From Pseudomonadota bacterium (GTDB lineage: Bacteria; Pseudomonadota; Alphaproteobacteria; Sphingomonadales; Sphingomonadaceae), in NCBI GenBank assembly GCA_023390675.1, contig JAEWCK010000063.1, positions 1-21,853 on the forward strand: DNA of 21,853 nt, read 5' to 3'. The translations under genes were made by a program, and so were the position numbers. How positions within the stretch are numbered: position 1 is the stretch's first letter; each line of letters starts with the position of its first letter. Below the pieces are notes generated by a model. The model worked only from the letters and a program-made list of their open reading frames with translations, ran no database searches and was not told where the DNA came from. Below, piece by piece: positions 7,871-15,508 of this stretch.

Positions 7871-7917
7871 TTGCAGGCGCACGCGTTGTCATATATGAAA
7901 ATCTACATCATCTGCAA
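7871..7917. promoter_or_regulatory. Palindromic divergent promoter/operator of the fucose genes
   Basis: A 16-bp near-perfect palindrome, TTGTCATATATGAAAA, lies at 7886-7901 (one mismatched pair). It is flanked by TTGCAG at 7871-7876 on the plus strand and its inverse CTGCAA at 7912-7917. Rightward, TTGCAG-17-TATGAA, and leftward, TTGCAG-16-TATATG, each resemble sigma-70 promoters whose -10 elements fall inside the palindrome. One bound repressor would then silence both the mutarotase-hydrolase operon and the dehydratase gene. The layout is seen in the sequence; promoter activity is inferred. Confidence 0.5.
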
Positions 7918-7938
7918 ATAGAGGGGCGCGGAGGGGCA

Positions 7939-7953
7939 ATGGCAGCGCGATGA
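7939..7953 (+). other. Four-codon leader ORF coupled to L-fuconate dehydratase
   Basis: ATG GCA GCG CGA TGA encodes MAAR, and its TGA overlaps the dehydratase ATG as ATGA. GAGGGG at 7931-7936 is close to this ATG but 13 bases from the dehydratase ATG, so initiation may occur here first with re-initiation downstream. It may also be chance. Confidence 0.25.
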
Positions 7954-9257
7954 CCGTTATTACCAGGCTGCGCGTGCTCGACGTCCGTTTTCCGACTTCG
8001 GAGCGATTGGACGGCTCCGACGCGATGAATCCAGATCCCGATTATTCGGCCGCCTATTGCATCGTCGAGACGGACACGCCGGGGCTGAGCGGCCACGGTC
8101 TGACCTTCACGATCGGGCGCGGCAACGACATTTGCTGCGTCGCGATCGAGGCGCTTGCGCCGCTGGTCGAGGGGCTCGACCTCGACTGGATCCGCGAGGA
8201 TGGCGCGCGCTTCTGGCGCCACGTGACCGGCGACAGCCAGTTGCGCTGGATCGGCCCCGAAAAGGGGGTGATCCACCTTGCGACCGGCGCGGTGGTCAAT
8301 GCGGTCTGGGACCTGTGGGCCAAGACCGAGGGCAAGCCGCTCTGGCGGCTGATCGGCGAGATGAGTCCGCGCGAGATCGTCGGGCTGATAGACTTCCGCT
8401 ACGTCACCGATTGCATCACGCCCGGCGAGGCGCTCGCGCTGCTGGAGGCGCGCGCGGAGGGCAAGGCAGAACGCTTCGCGCTGCTCGAGACGCGGGGCTA
8501 CCCCGCCTACACCACGTCGGCGGGCTGGCTCGGCTATACCGACGACAAGCTCGAGCGGCTCTGCCGCGAGGCGGTCGAGCAGGGGTTCGACCACGTCAAG
8601 CTCAAGGTCGGCCGCGCGCTGGAGGACGACATCCGCCGCGCGACGATCGCGCGCGGCGTGCTCGGCCCGGACCGCAAGCTGATGATCGATGCCAATCAGA
8701 TCTGGGAAGTCGATCAGGCGATAGCGCACCTGAAGGCGCTCGCCTTTGCAGGTCCCTGGTTCATCGAGGAGCCGACCAGCCCCGACGACGTCGAAGGGCA
8801 TCGCGCGATCCGCGAGGCAGTGAAGCCGATGCGCGTCGCGACCGGCGAGATGTGCCAGAACCGCGTGCTCTTCAAGCAATTCATCATGCGCGGCGCGATC
8901 GACGTGGTGCAGATCGACGCGTGCCGGCTGGGCGGCGTCAACGAAGTGCTCGCCGTGCTGCTGATGGCGGCAAAATACGATCTGCCGGTGTGCCCGCACG
9001 CCGGCGGGGTCGGGCTGTGCGAATATGTTCAGCACCTCGCGATGATCGACTATCTCGCGATCGCGGGAACGATGGAGGGCAGGGTGATCGAATATGTCGA
9101 CCATCTGCACGAGCATTTCGTCGATCCCTGCCGGGTGGAGGGCGGTCGCTACGTCGCGCCGCGCGCGCCCGGCTTCTCGATCGAGATGAAGCCCGCGACG
9201 CTCGCTACCTTCGCGCACCGCGCGGCGGAGGCTATCTTCCCCGCAGCGGCGCAATAG
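7950..9257 (+). CDS. L-fuconate dehydratase (enolase superfamily)
   Basis: A 435-aa enolase-superfamily enzyme that dehydrates L-fuconate to 2-keto-3-deoxy-L-fuconate with Mg2+. The sequence follows characterised fuconate dehydratases (the Xanthomonas enzyme and human ENOSF1) nearly end to end: RFPTSxxxxGSDAMNPDPDYSAAY, IGPEKGVIHLAT, GYPAYTTS, SRxLG-like VQIDACRLGGVNE, and EYVDHLHEHF. Catalytic KxK is K217/K219; metal ligands are D247, E273 and E300; the His-Asp pair is H350 and D323. Length and start agree with the family. It is divergent from the mutarotase-hydrolase operon and overlaps the convergent halogenase-family gene by 26 bases. Cytoplasmic. This is the most specific enzyme call in the window and anchors the fucose assignment of its neighbours. 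Confidence 0.95.
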   Translation: MTVITRLRVLDVRFPTSERLDGSDAMNPDPDYSAAYCIVETDTPGLSGHGLTFTIGRGNDICCVAIEALAPLVEGLDLDWIREDGARFWRHVTGDSQLRWIGPEKGVIHLATGAVVNAVWDLWAKTEGKPLWRLIGEMSPREIVGLIDFRYVTDCITPGEALALLEARAEGKAERFALLETRGYPAYTTSAGWLGYTDDKLERLCREAVEQGFDHVKLKVGRALEDDIRRATIARGVLGPDRKLMIDANQIWEVDQAIAHLKALAFAGPWFIEEPTSPDDVEGHRAIREAVKPMRVATGEMCQNRVLFKQFIMRGAIDVVQIDACRLGGVNEVLAVLLMAAKYDLPVCPHAGGVGLCEYVQHLAMIDYLAIAGTMEGRVIEYVDHLHEHFVDPCRVEGGRYVAPRAPGFSIEMKPATLATFAHRAAEAIFPAAAQ

Positions 9258-10818
9258 GGCCGCGCGAGGCGGTCAGCGAGAAATGCGCCGGCGGCCGGGG
9301 CGCGACCGGAGCGGCGCCCATCGCGCAATGCTCGGCGATGAAGTCCTCGTGCCGCGGCATCGCCTCGGCGCCGCGCGCGATCGCGCTCCGCATGCGCGGG
9401 AGCAGCCCGCGCAGCTTCTCGGCGGGCATCGCGTCGGCGAGCGGATCGTGACCCAGCGGCGGAACGCCCTGGCCGAGCAGCACCGCGACCCAGCTCGATT
9501 CGCCGAACAGTTCGTCCTCGACCCGGAAGACGCGGCCGTGATGCCGCCACAGCGCGTATTTCTCGGCGAGACTGTCGGGGATCGCCATGTCTCGGCACGC
9601 CTTCCAGAACGGCTCGTCGCGCTGGTTGGCGTGATAATGGAGGATCAGGAAGTCGCGGATGCGATCGTATTCGATCCCTGCGCTGCGATTGTAGAAATCG
9701 ATGTCGGCCTGGTGGAAGTCGCGGTCCGGGAAGAGGTTGAGCAGCTTCGACAGCCCGGTCTGCACCAGGTGGATGCTCGTCGATTCGAGCGGCTCCATGA
9801 AGCCCGAGGCGAGACCCAGCGCGACGACGTTCCTGTTCCAGAACTTGCGACGTCGGCCGGTGACGAAGCGCAGCTTATTGGGTCGGGCGAGCGGCTCGCC
9901 GTCGAGATTGGCGCGCAGGATCGATTCGGCCTCGTCGTCGGACATGAAGGCGCTGCAATAGACGTGACCGTTGCCGGTGCGGTGCTGGAGCGGGATGCGC
10001 CATTGCCAGCCGGCCGCGTGCGCGGTCGAGCGGGTGTAGGGGGTGGGCGGCCCGACGCCGGCGCAGGGCAATGCGATCGCGCGGTCGCACGGTAGCCAGT
10101 GCGTCCAGTCCTCGTAGCCGGTCTCCAGCGCACCTTCGATCAGCAGCCCGCGAAAGCCCGAGCAATCGATGAACAGGTCGGCCTCATGCTCGCTGCCGTC
10201 CTCCAGCCGAACCCCGCGGACGAAGCCGTTGTCGTGCATCAGTACTTCGGTGACGCGGCCCTCGCGGCGGATTGCGCCTGCCCCCTCGGCGGTCTCGCGC
10301 AGCCACTTGGCGTAGAGCCCGGCGTCGAAGTGAAACGCATAGGCGATGTTCGACAGAGTGTTGCGCGGATCGGGTGATGGCCGGCAGAACTTGCCTGACA
10401 GCGCCGCGACGGTGGGCAGGTTGTAGTCGTCGAGCGCGCCGGCCTCCGCGCAGAACTCTTCGCGCGCGCGCAGCCAATATTGGTGGAAGGGCAGGCTGCC
10501 GATGTCCGCGCCGTGGCGGCCGAAGGGATGGAAGTATTCGGCCCCCGCCGTGCTCCAGCCGCGGAACTGGATGCCAAGCTTGAAGGTCGCATGCGTTCGC
10601 CGCACGAACTCGTCCTCGTCGAAGCCCAGCATGTTGTTGAGCTCGATGATAGGCGGGATCGTCGCCTCGCCGACGCCGACGGTGCCGATGGCTTCGGATT
10701 CGATGACGACAATCTCGGTGGCGCCTTCGCCCAGCGCGCGGGCGAGCGCGGCGGCCGCCATCCACCCCGCGGTTCCCCCGCCCACGACGATCAGCTTGCG
10801 GATTCGGCGGTCGCTCAT
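9232..10818 (-). CDS. Flavin-dependent tryptophan-halogenase-family protein
   Basis: A 528-aa protein with the FAD-binding motif VVGGGTAGW (11-19), GVGEATIPP (48-56), the active-site Lys in ATFK (K80), the halogenase signature WQWRIP (271-276) and the Glu in MEPLEST (E345). The Lys and Glu correspond to the two catalytic residues described for PrnA-type tryptophan halogenases. The family uses FADH2, O2 and halide to halogenate indoles. Members sitting beside TonB-dependent receptors in Caulobacter, Sphingomonas and Xanthomonas mostly have no known physiological substrate. The ATG at 10818 has GGGAGGGG just upstream. The gene is divergent from the xyloglucan-type receptor across 256 bases and converges on fuconate dehydratase. 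Halogenation in vivo is not proven by these residues. Confidence 0.9.
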   Translation of the reverse strand: MSDRRIRKLIVVGGGTAGWMAAAALARALGEGATEIVVIESEAIGTVGVGEATIPPIIELNNMLGFDEDEFVRRTHATFKLGIQFRGWSTAGAEYFHPFGRHGADIGSLPFHQYWLRAREEFCAEAGALDDYNLPTVAALSGKFCRPSPDPRNTLSNIAYAFHFDAGLYAKWLRETAEGAGAIRREGRVTEVLMHDNGFVRGVRLEDGSEHEADLFIDCSGFRGLLIEGALETGYEDWTHWLPCDRAIALPCAGVGPPTPYTRSTAHAAGWQWRIPLQHRTGNGHVYCSAFMSDDEAESILRANLDGEPLARPNKLRFVTGRRRKFWNRNVVALGLASGFMEPLESTSIHLVQTGLSKLLNLFPDRDFHQADIDFYNRSAGIEYDRIRDFLILHYHANQRDEPFWKACRDMAIPDSLAEKYALWRHHGRVFRVEDELFGESSWVAVLLGQGVPPLGHDPLADAMPAEKLRGLLPRMRSAIARGAEAMPRHEDFIAEHCAMGAAPVAPRPPAHFSLTASRGPIAPLRGR

Positions 10819-10861
10819 TTCCCCTCCCTACCAGCTTCGTCTGGCACGTCGAAACCGACTG

Positions 10862-10873
10862 TTTTCATATATA
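10862..10873. promoter_or_regulatory. Half-palindrome shared with the fucose operator, in the halogenase promoter region
   Basis: TTTTCATATATA matches one arm of the 7886-7901 palindrome read on the opposite strand (ATATATGAAAA); the other arm is degenerate. On the minus strand it overlaps a possible -10 (TATATA) with a weak TTAATC 18 bases upstream, so it may control the halogenase-family gene together with the fucose genes. Confidence 0.3.
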
Positions 10874-10906
10874 CTGACGATTTTTGTAGACGATTAATCT
10901 TATCAG

Positions 10907-10920
10907 TGATAGCGCTGTCA
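10907..10920. promoter_or_regulatory. LacI-type operator upstream of the TonB-dependent receptor operon
   Basis: TGATAGCGCTGTCA is a 14-bp palindrome with a central CG and one mismatched pair, the classic form of LacI-family operators in alphaproteobacterial sugar loci. It lies about 155 bases before the receptor start and also in front of the divergent halogenase-family gene. TTGTAG at 10884-10889 could be a -35 with a poor -10 inside the operator. No LacI gene is in the window. Confidence 0.5.
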
Positions 10921-10930
10921 TAGCCGAAAT

Positions 10931-10967
10931 CCCCGCACCGCAGCCATTCGGCTGCGCGATAGCGGGG
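10931..10967 (+). other. Leader hairpin upstream of the receptor operon
   Basis: CGCAGCC (10939-10945) and GGCTGCG (10950-10956) form a perfect 7-bp stem with an ATTC loop, extended by CCCCGC (10931-10936) with GCGGGG (10962-10967) across an internal loop. It would sit early in the 5' leader. An attenuator, stabiliser or protein site is possible; no T-tract follows. Confidence 0.35.
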
Positions 10968-11040
10968 GCGCGGCGACGGGGAGAGGGTGCTCGAAACGGC
11001 GCCACAAGAGCCACGAAGTCGTCTCTCCCTGAACTTGGCC

Positions 11041-11058
11041 GCTGCCGCCGACGGCAGC
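11041..11058 (+). other. Hairpin just 5' of the receptor ribosome site
   Basis: GCTGCCG (11041-11047) pairs perfectly with CGGCAGC (11052-11058) around a CCGA loop. It ends two bases before the GGAGGGGAG ribosome site (11061-11069), so it could affect access of ribosomes or protect the mRNA. Confidence 0.35.
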
Positions 11059-11074
11059 CTGGAGGGGAGTGACC

Positions 11075-13846
11075 ATGCTCGATTCGATCCCGCTGAAGCG
11101 CGGGCTTTTGCTGGGCGCGTCTGCGTTCGCGCTCAGCTTTGCTGCACCCGCCTTCGCGCAGACCAGCAATACGCCGCAGGCGAGCGACGACGACGCGAAG
11201 AGCGACGAGACGCAGGACGACGAAGGCATCATCGTCACCGGCCTGCGCGCCTCGCTGGCGTCGGCCCAGTCGATCAAGGTCAATTCGGACCAGTTCGTCG
11301 ATTCGATCACCGCGATCGACATCGGCGCGCTCCCCGACAAGAACGTCGCCGAGGCGCTCCAGCGCATCTCGGGCATCCAGATCACCCGCAACCGCGGCGA
11401 AGGATCAGGCATCGCGATCCGCGGCCTCACCCAGGTTCGCACCGAAGTTAACGGCCGCGACAGTTTCGGCGCCTCAGGCGGCCGCGCGCTCGGCTTCGAG
11501 GACGTGCCCTCCGAGCTTCTGGCCGGCGTCGACGTCTACAAGAACCCTTCGGCCGAAATGATCGAGGGCGGGATCGGTGGCCTCGTCAACCTGCGCACGC
11601 GCATGCCATTCGACCAGAATGGCCTGCTCGCTGCGGTGACGCTGGGCGCCAACGACTACAGCCTCAGCAAGCAGCTCAGGATGAACGGCTCGGCGCTGCT
11701 CAGCGATCGCTGGGAGACCGGGATCGGCGAGATCGGCATCCTTGCCAACTTCTCGTGGTTCGAGGCCAATTACCGTTCCGACGAGCTGGTGCTCGAGCCT
11801 TATGTGAGCACTACCAACCTGCCCGCCGGCACCACCGGCCCGCGCGAAGTGAGCGACGGTGCGGGCGTCGCCACCTATTTCGGCGATCGCGAGCGCACCG
11901 GGGTCTATGGCGCGATCCAGTGGGCGCCTTCGCCCGACCTCGAATTCTACGGCCAGGTCTTCCAGTCGCGCTATTATATCGAAGGTTCGAACCTCAGCAC
12001 ATTCGTGACGCGCGGGACCGACGTGAACGGCGTCACCGGGCTCACTCCGATCGGGACGTTCGAGTTCGACGCCGACGGCACCTTCCTGCGCGGTGGCTAT
12101 GACGGCATCGCCACCAACTCGAACAACCAGATCAACTTCAACATCAGCAAGACGACCGACTGGTCGGGCGGATTCAAATGGTCGCCGGCTTCGAACCTCA
12201 GGATCAACGGCGACTTCCAGTACATCAAGGCCACCGCCGAGAACCGCAACTATTCGGCCTTCGGCAACCGCGATGCGGGCAGCTATTACATGGATCTGCG
12301 CGGCGACGTGCCGCAGATCACGTTCGGTCCGGCAGGCGTCGAGAACGGCGCCAATTATTATCTGATCGCCGTGATGGACCATAAGGAGGACAGCGACGCC
12401 AACCAGAAGACGGCGCGCGTCGACCTCGAATGGGATTTCGACGACGGCAGCTTCCTGCGCAGCTTCACGGCGGGCGGGCGCTACACCGATCGCTCGGCGA
12501 CCAATCGCTCGACGCCTTATGTCTGGTCGTTCCTGTCGGCGCCCTGGGGCGGCAACACCGTTATCCCGATGTCCGACTACGGGCTCCAGAACCCCTTCAC
12601 CGAAGGCTTTTTCGACGGCCGCGCCGAGGTCCAGAGCCTGCCCGGGTTCAACTATTTCCGCCTGTTCGATCCGGGCCCGCTTTACGCCGAGCTCTATGCC
12701 AAGGCGGGACCGTCCTGCTGCGGCCCGGCGACGCGGCCGCTCACCGAATATAATCCGGCGACCGACATCAACATCCAGGACGAGCACACCTACGCCGGCT
12801 ACGCGATGCTGCGCTTCGGGCGCGACGACGCGCTGAGCGGCAATATCGGATTGCGCGTCGTGCGCACCGAGAACTCGGCGAGCGGCCGGAGCACGCTGAC
12901 CTATCGCACCACGCCGACCGGCCCGGACATCAACGTGCAGTCCCCGATCAGCGCATCGCAGCAATATACGAGCTGGCTGCCCAGCCTGAACCTCAAATAC
13001 AAGGTGGCGCCCGACCTTCAGCTGCGCGCCGCCGCGTCGAAGGGGCTGTCGCGGCCGCCCTTCTACGACATGCGCGCGCTGTTTCAGCTGAGCGAGAACT
13101 ACGTCACGGACGTGAATGGCAATGTCACGTTGCGTGACAGGACCGGCAACGGTGGCAATCCGTATCTCAAACCGCTCGAGGTCGATCAGGCGGATGCGGC
13201 GATCGAATGGTTCCCCAGCCGAAGCTCGATGCTTTACGGCACCGTCTTCTACAAGAAACTCAAGAACTTCCTGAGCACCGCGGTCTATCCGCTTGATGTT
13301 TCGGTTCCGGGCAAGGGAACCCAGACCTTCCTTGTGACAGCGCAGGCGAACGGGACCGAGGGGACGGTGAAGGGGTTCGAGATCGGCGGGAACACCTTCT
13401 TCAACTTCCTTCCCGCGCCGTTCGACGGGTTCGGCGTGCAGGGCAACATCACGTACGTAGACAGCGATGCGCCCGGCGCGGTGGGCACGCTGGCGAACGG
13501 CGTGCAGGTGCCGACTTCGCTCCAGGGCCTTTCCAAATGGAGCTACAACGCCGTCGCGCTCTACGAAAAATACGGACTGCGGGTGCGCGTCGCGTATAAC
13601 TGGCGCGACAATTATCTCGACACGATCTCCGGAAACGGCACCGGCGCGATCCCGATCTATGTGAAGGCCTATGGCCAGATCGACGGTTCGATCGCATACG
13701 ATCTGAACAAGCACGTCAGCATCGTGCTCGACGTGGTCAACCTGACCAATTCGGAGAAGATCCAATATCAGAACGTCATCGAGCATCCGCGCAAATATCA
13801 GCTCGACGACCGCCGGATCGGGCTCAGCATCCGCATCCGAAACTGA
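11075..13846 (+). CDS. TonB-dependent outer-membrane receptor, probably for xyloglucan oligosaccharides
   Basis: A 923-aa receptor of the Caulobacter/Xanthomonas type. A signal peptide (1-28, ending AAPAFA) is followed by an acidic linker, a TonB-box-like GIIVTG (51-56), a plug domain (about 60-178: LPDKNVAEALQRISGIQI, IAIRGL, GVDVYKNPSAEMIEGG) and a long beta-barrel. Such receptors import oligosaccharides across the outer membrane using TonB energy. The substrate is inferred from the downstream GH35 and GH31 genes, starting 19 bases after the stop. ATG 11075 is preferred over GTG 11069, which overlaps the GGAGGGGAG ribosome site. Oddities are a C-terminus of RIRN, without the usual terminal aromatic residue, and a Ser-Cys-Cys-Gly stretch in a likely external loop. 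Confidence 0.92.
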   Translation: MLDSIPLKRGLLLGASAFALSFAAPAFAQTSNTPQASDDDAKSDETQDDEGIIVTGLRASLASAQSIKVNSDQFVDSITAIDIGALPDKNVAEALQRISGIQITRNRGEGSGIAIRGLTQVRTEVNGRDSFGASGGRALGFEDVPSELLAGVDVYKNPSAEMIEGGIGGLVNLRTRMPFDQNGLLAAVTLGANDYSLSKQLRMNGSALLSDRWETGIGEIGILANFSWFEANYRSDELVLEPYVSTTNLPAGTTGPREVSDGAGVATYFGDRERTGVYGAIQWAPSPDLEFYGQVFQSRYYIEGSNLSTFVTRGTDVNGVTGLTPIGTFEFDADGTFLRGGYDGIATNSNNQINFNISKTTDWSGGFKWSPASNLRINGDFQYIKATAENRNYSAFGNRDAGSYYMDLRGDVPQITFGPAGVENGANYYLIAVMDHKEDSDANQKTARVDLEWDFDDGSFLRSFTAGGRYTDRSATNRSTPYVWSFLSAPWGGNTVIPMSDYGLQNPFTEGFFDGRAEVQSLPGFNYFRLFDPGPLYAELYAKAGPSCCGPATRPLTEYNPATDINIQDEHTYAGYAMLRFGRDDALSGNIGLRVVRTENSASGRSTLTYRTTPTGPDINVQSPISASQQYTSWLPSLNLKYKVAPDLQLRAAASKGLSRPPFYDMRALFQLSENYVTDVNGNVTLRDRTGNGGNPYLKPLEVDQADAAIEWFPSRSSMLYGTVFYKKLKNFLSTAVYPLDVSVPGKGTQTFLVTAQANGTEGTVKGFEIGGNTFFNFLPAPFDGFGVQGNITYVDSDAPGAVGTLANGVQVPTSLQGLSKWSYNAVALYEKYGLRVRVAYNWRDNYLDTISGNGTGAIPIYVKAYGQIDGSIAYDLNKHVSIVLDVVNLTNSEKIQYQNVIEHPRKYQLDDRRIGLSIRIRN

Positions 13847-13865
13847 ACCCTCGCGGGGGCGCTCG

Positions 13866-15491
13866 GTGACGATGTCCAGCTCGTCCAGGCTCGTCGCAGC
13901 CCTCGCCCTGTTCTGCGCCGTCGCGCTCACTCCCGCGGCGGCGCAGAACCTTCCCCGGATCGTGGAAAAGGACGGGCGCCACGCGCTGCTCGTCGACGGC
14001 GCGCCGTTCCTGATGCTGGGCGCGCAGGTCAACAACGCGAGCAACTATCCCGCGATGTTGCCGCAAGTCTGGCCGGTGATCGAGGCGATGCACGCCAACA
14101 CGGTCGAAGTGCCGGTGGCGTGGGAGCAAGTGGAGCCGGTCGAGGGGCAGTTCGACTTCTCCTTCGTCGACACGCTGGTCGAGCAGGCGCGGGCGCGCAA
14201 GCTGCGGCTCGTGCTGCTATGGTTCGCGACGTGGAAGAATACCAGCGCGAGCTACGCTCCCGAGTGGGTCAAGCGCGACACCGCGCGCTTTCCGCGGATG
14301 AAGAAGCCCGACGGGTCGAGCCACTATGCGCTCAGCCCGCACGGGCGGGGCACACTGGAGGCGGACAAGAAGGCGTTCGCGGCGCTGATGCGGCATCTCG
14401 CCCAAATCGATCCGGACAACACCGTGATCATGGTCCAGCCCGAGAATGAGGCTGGAAGCTACGGCCTCGAGCGCGACCGTTCGCCCGAGGCGGAGAAGCT
14501 CTTCGCCGGGCCGGTGCCCGCCGAGCTGGTGCGGGCGCTGGGCGTCAAGCCGGGGACGTGGGCCGCGCTGTTCGGCAAGCGCGCCGAGCAATATTTCCAG
14601 ACCTGGTACGTTGCGCGCTACATCGACCAGGTCGCCGCGGCGGGAAAGGCGGCCAAGGCGCTGCCGATGTACGTCAACGCCGCGCTGGGCAATGCCTTCA
14701 GCGACGAAGGTGGCGACGTCGGCCCTTCGGGTGGTCCCAACTGGAACGTCATTCCGGTGTGGAAGGCGGCGGCGCCGCACGTCGACCTGGTCGCGCCCGA
14801 CATCTACAATCGCGATCCGCTCGCGACGGTCGCCTATCTCGATCGCTATGCCCGGCCCGACAATGCGCTGATGGTCCCCGAGATCGGCAATGCGCGCGAC
14901 TATGCGCGCTTCCTGTGGCCGGCGCTCGGGCGCGGCGCGATCGGCTTCGCGCCGTTCGGCATGGATGCGACGGGCTATTTCAATTACCCGCTCGGCGCCA
15001 GGGCGCTCGACGACGAGACGATGGCGGCCTTCGCCGCGCCCTATCGGATGCTCGCCCCCAACGCGCGCGACTGGGCGCGAATCGCGTTCGAGAACTCGAC
15101 CTGGGGCACCGCCAAAGGCGCCAAGGAGCAGGCGACCGTGAGGGGCCGCTGGCGCATCGCCGCCGAATATGGCCGCTGGCAGATGGGCGAACCCGAGTGG
15201 ACCTGGATCAAGGCCGATCCGCACCCGGATGCCGACGCACCGGTGGGCGGGATGGTCGTGGCGCAGCTCGGCCCCGACACCTTCCTGATCAGCGGGAGCC
15301 ATGTTCGCGTGCGGCTGGCGCTCGCCGACGCCAAGGGCGAGCAGGCGCAGCTGCTGAGCGCAGAGGAAGGCAGCTTCGTGGATGGCAAATGGGTCATGCG
15401 CCGCCGCTGGAACGGCGACCTGATCGATTATGGCTTCAACTTCACCGGCGAACCCGTACTGCTCAAGGTGACGATGGGCACCTATCGCTGA
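13866..15491 (+). CDS. GH35 beta-galactosidase (Bgl35A/DUF5597 type), periplasmic
   Basis: A 541-aa protein with a signal peptide (about 1-27, ending PAAAQ) and a TIM barrel of the short bacterial GH35 type with a DUF5597-like C-terminal region. The start of the barrel reads GAQVNNASNYPAMLPQVWPV. The acid/base is E195 in QPENEAGSYG and the nucleophile E339 in ALMVPEIGNA. Characterised relatives such as Cellvibrio Bgl35A remove beta-1,2-galactose from xyloglucan side chains, and that substrate is inferred here from operon context. GTG 13866 is used because GGGGG lies six bases upstream; the in-frame ATG at 13872 is possible. The gene follows the receptor by 19 bases and precedes the GH31 gene by 17, so all three form one operon. 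Confidence 0.88.
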   Translation: MTMSSSSRLVAALALFCAVALTPAAAQNLPRIVEKDGRHALLVDGAPFLMLGAQVNNASNYPAMLPQVWPVIEAMHANTVEVPVAWEQVEPVEGQFDFSFVDTLVEQARARKLRLVLLWFATWKNTSASYAPEWVKRDTARFPRMKKPDGSSHYALSPHGRGTLEADKKAFAALMRHLAQIDPDNTVIMVQPENEAGSYGLERDRSPEAEKLFAGPVPAELVRALGVKPGTWAALFGKRAEQYFQTWYVARYIDQVAAAGKAAKALPMYVNAALGNAFSDEGGDVGPSGGPNWNVIPVWKAAAPHVDLVAPDIYNRDPLATVAYLDRYARPDNALMVPEIGNARDYARFLWPALGRGAIGFAPFGMDATGYFNYPLGARALDDETMAAFAAPYRMLAPNARDWARIAFENSTWGTAKGAKEQATVRGRWRIAAEYGRWQMGEPEWTWIKADPHPDADAPVGGMVVAQLGPDTFLISGSHVRVRLALADAKGEQAQLLSAEEGSFVDGKWVMRRRWNGDLIDYGFNFTGEPVLLKVTMGTYR

Positions 15492-15508
15492 CGAAAGGAA
15501 TAAGGATC

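Noticed and set aside
7908..9254. A 448-codon open frame antisense to L-fuconate dehydratase
   Set aside because: The plus-strand gene is certain from its catalytic residues. The antisense frame is compositionally abnormal.
11474..14044. An 856-codon open frame antisense to the TonB-dependent receptor
   Set aside because: It mirrors the codon phase of the receptor gene, has no start context and shows no recognisable domain.
14558..15508. Extension of the GH31 gene upstream over the GH35 gene
   Set aside because: The added residues are out-of-frame GH35 sequence, and a signal peptide begins at the GTG at 15509.
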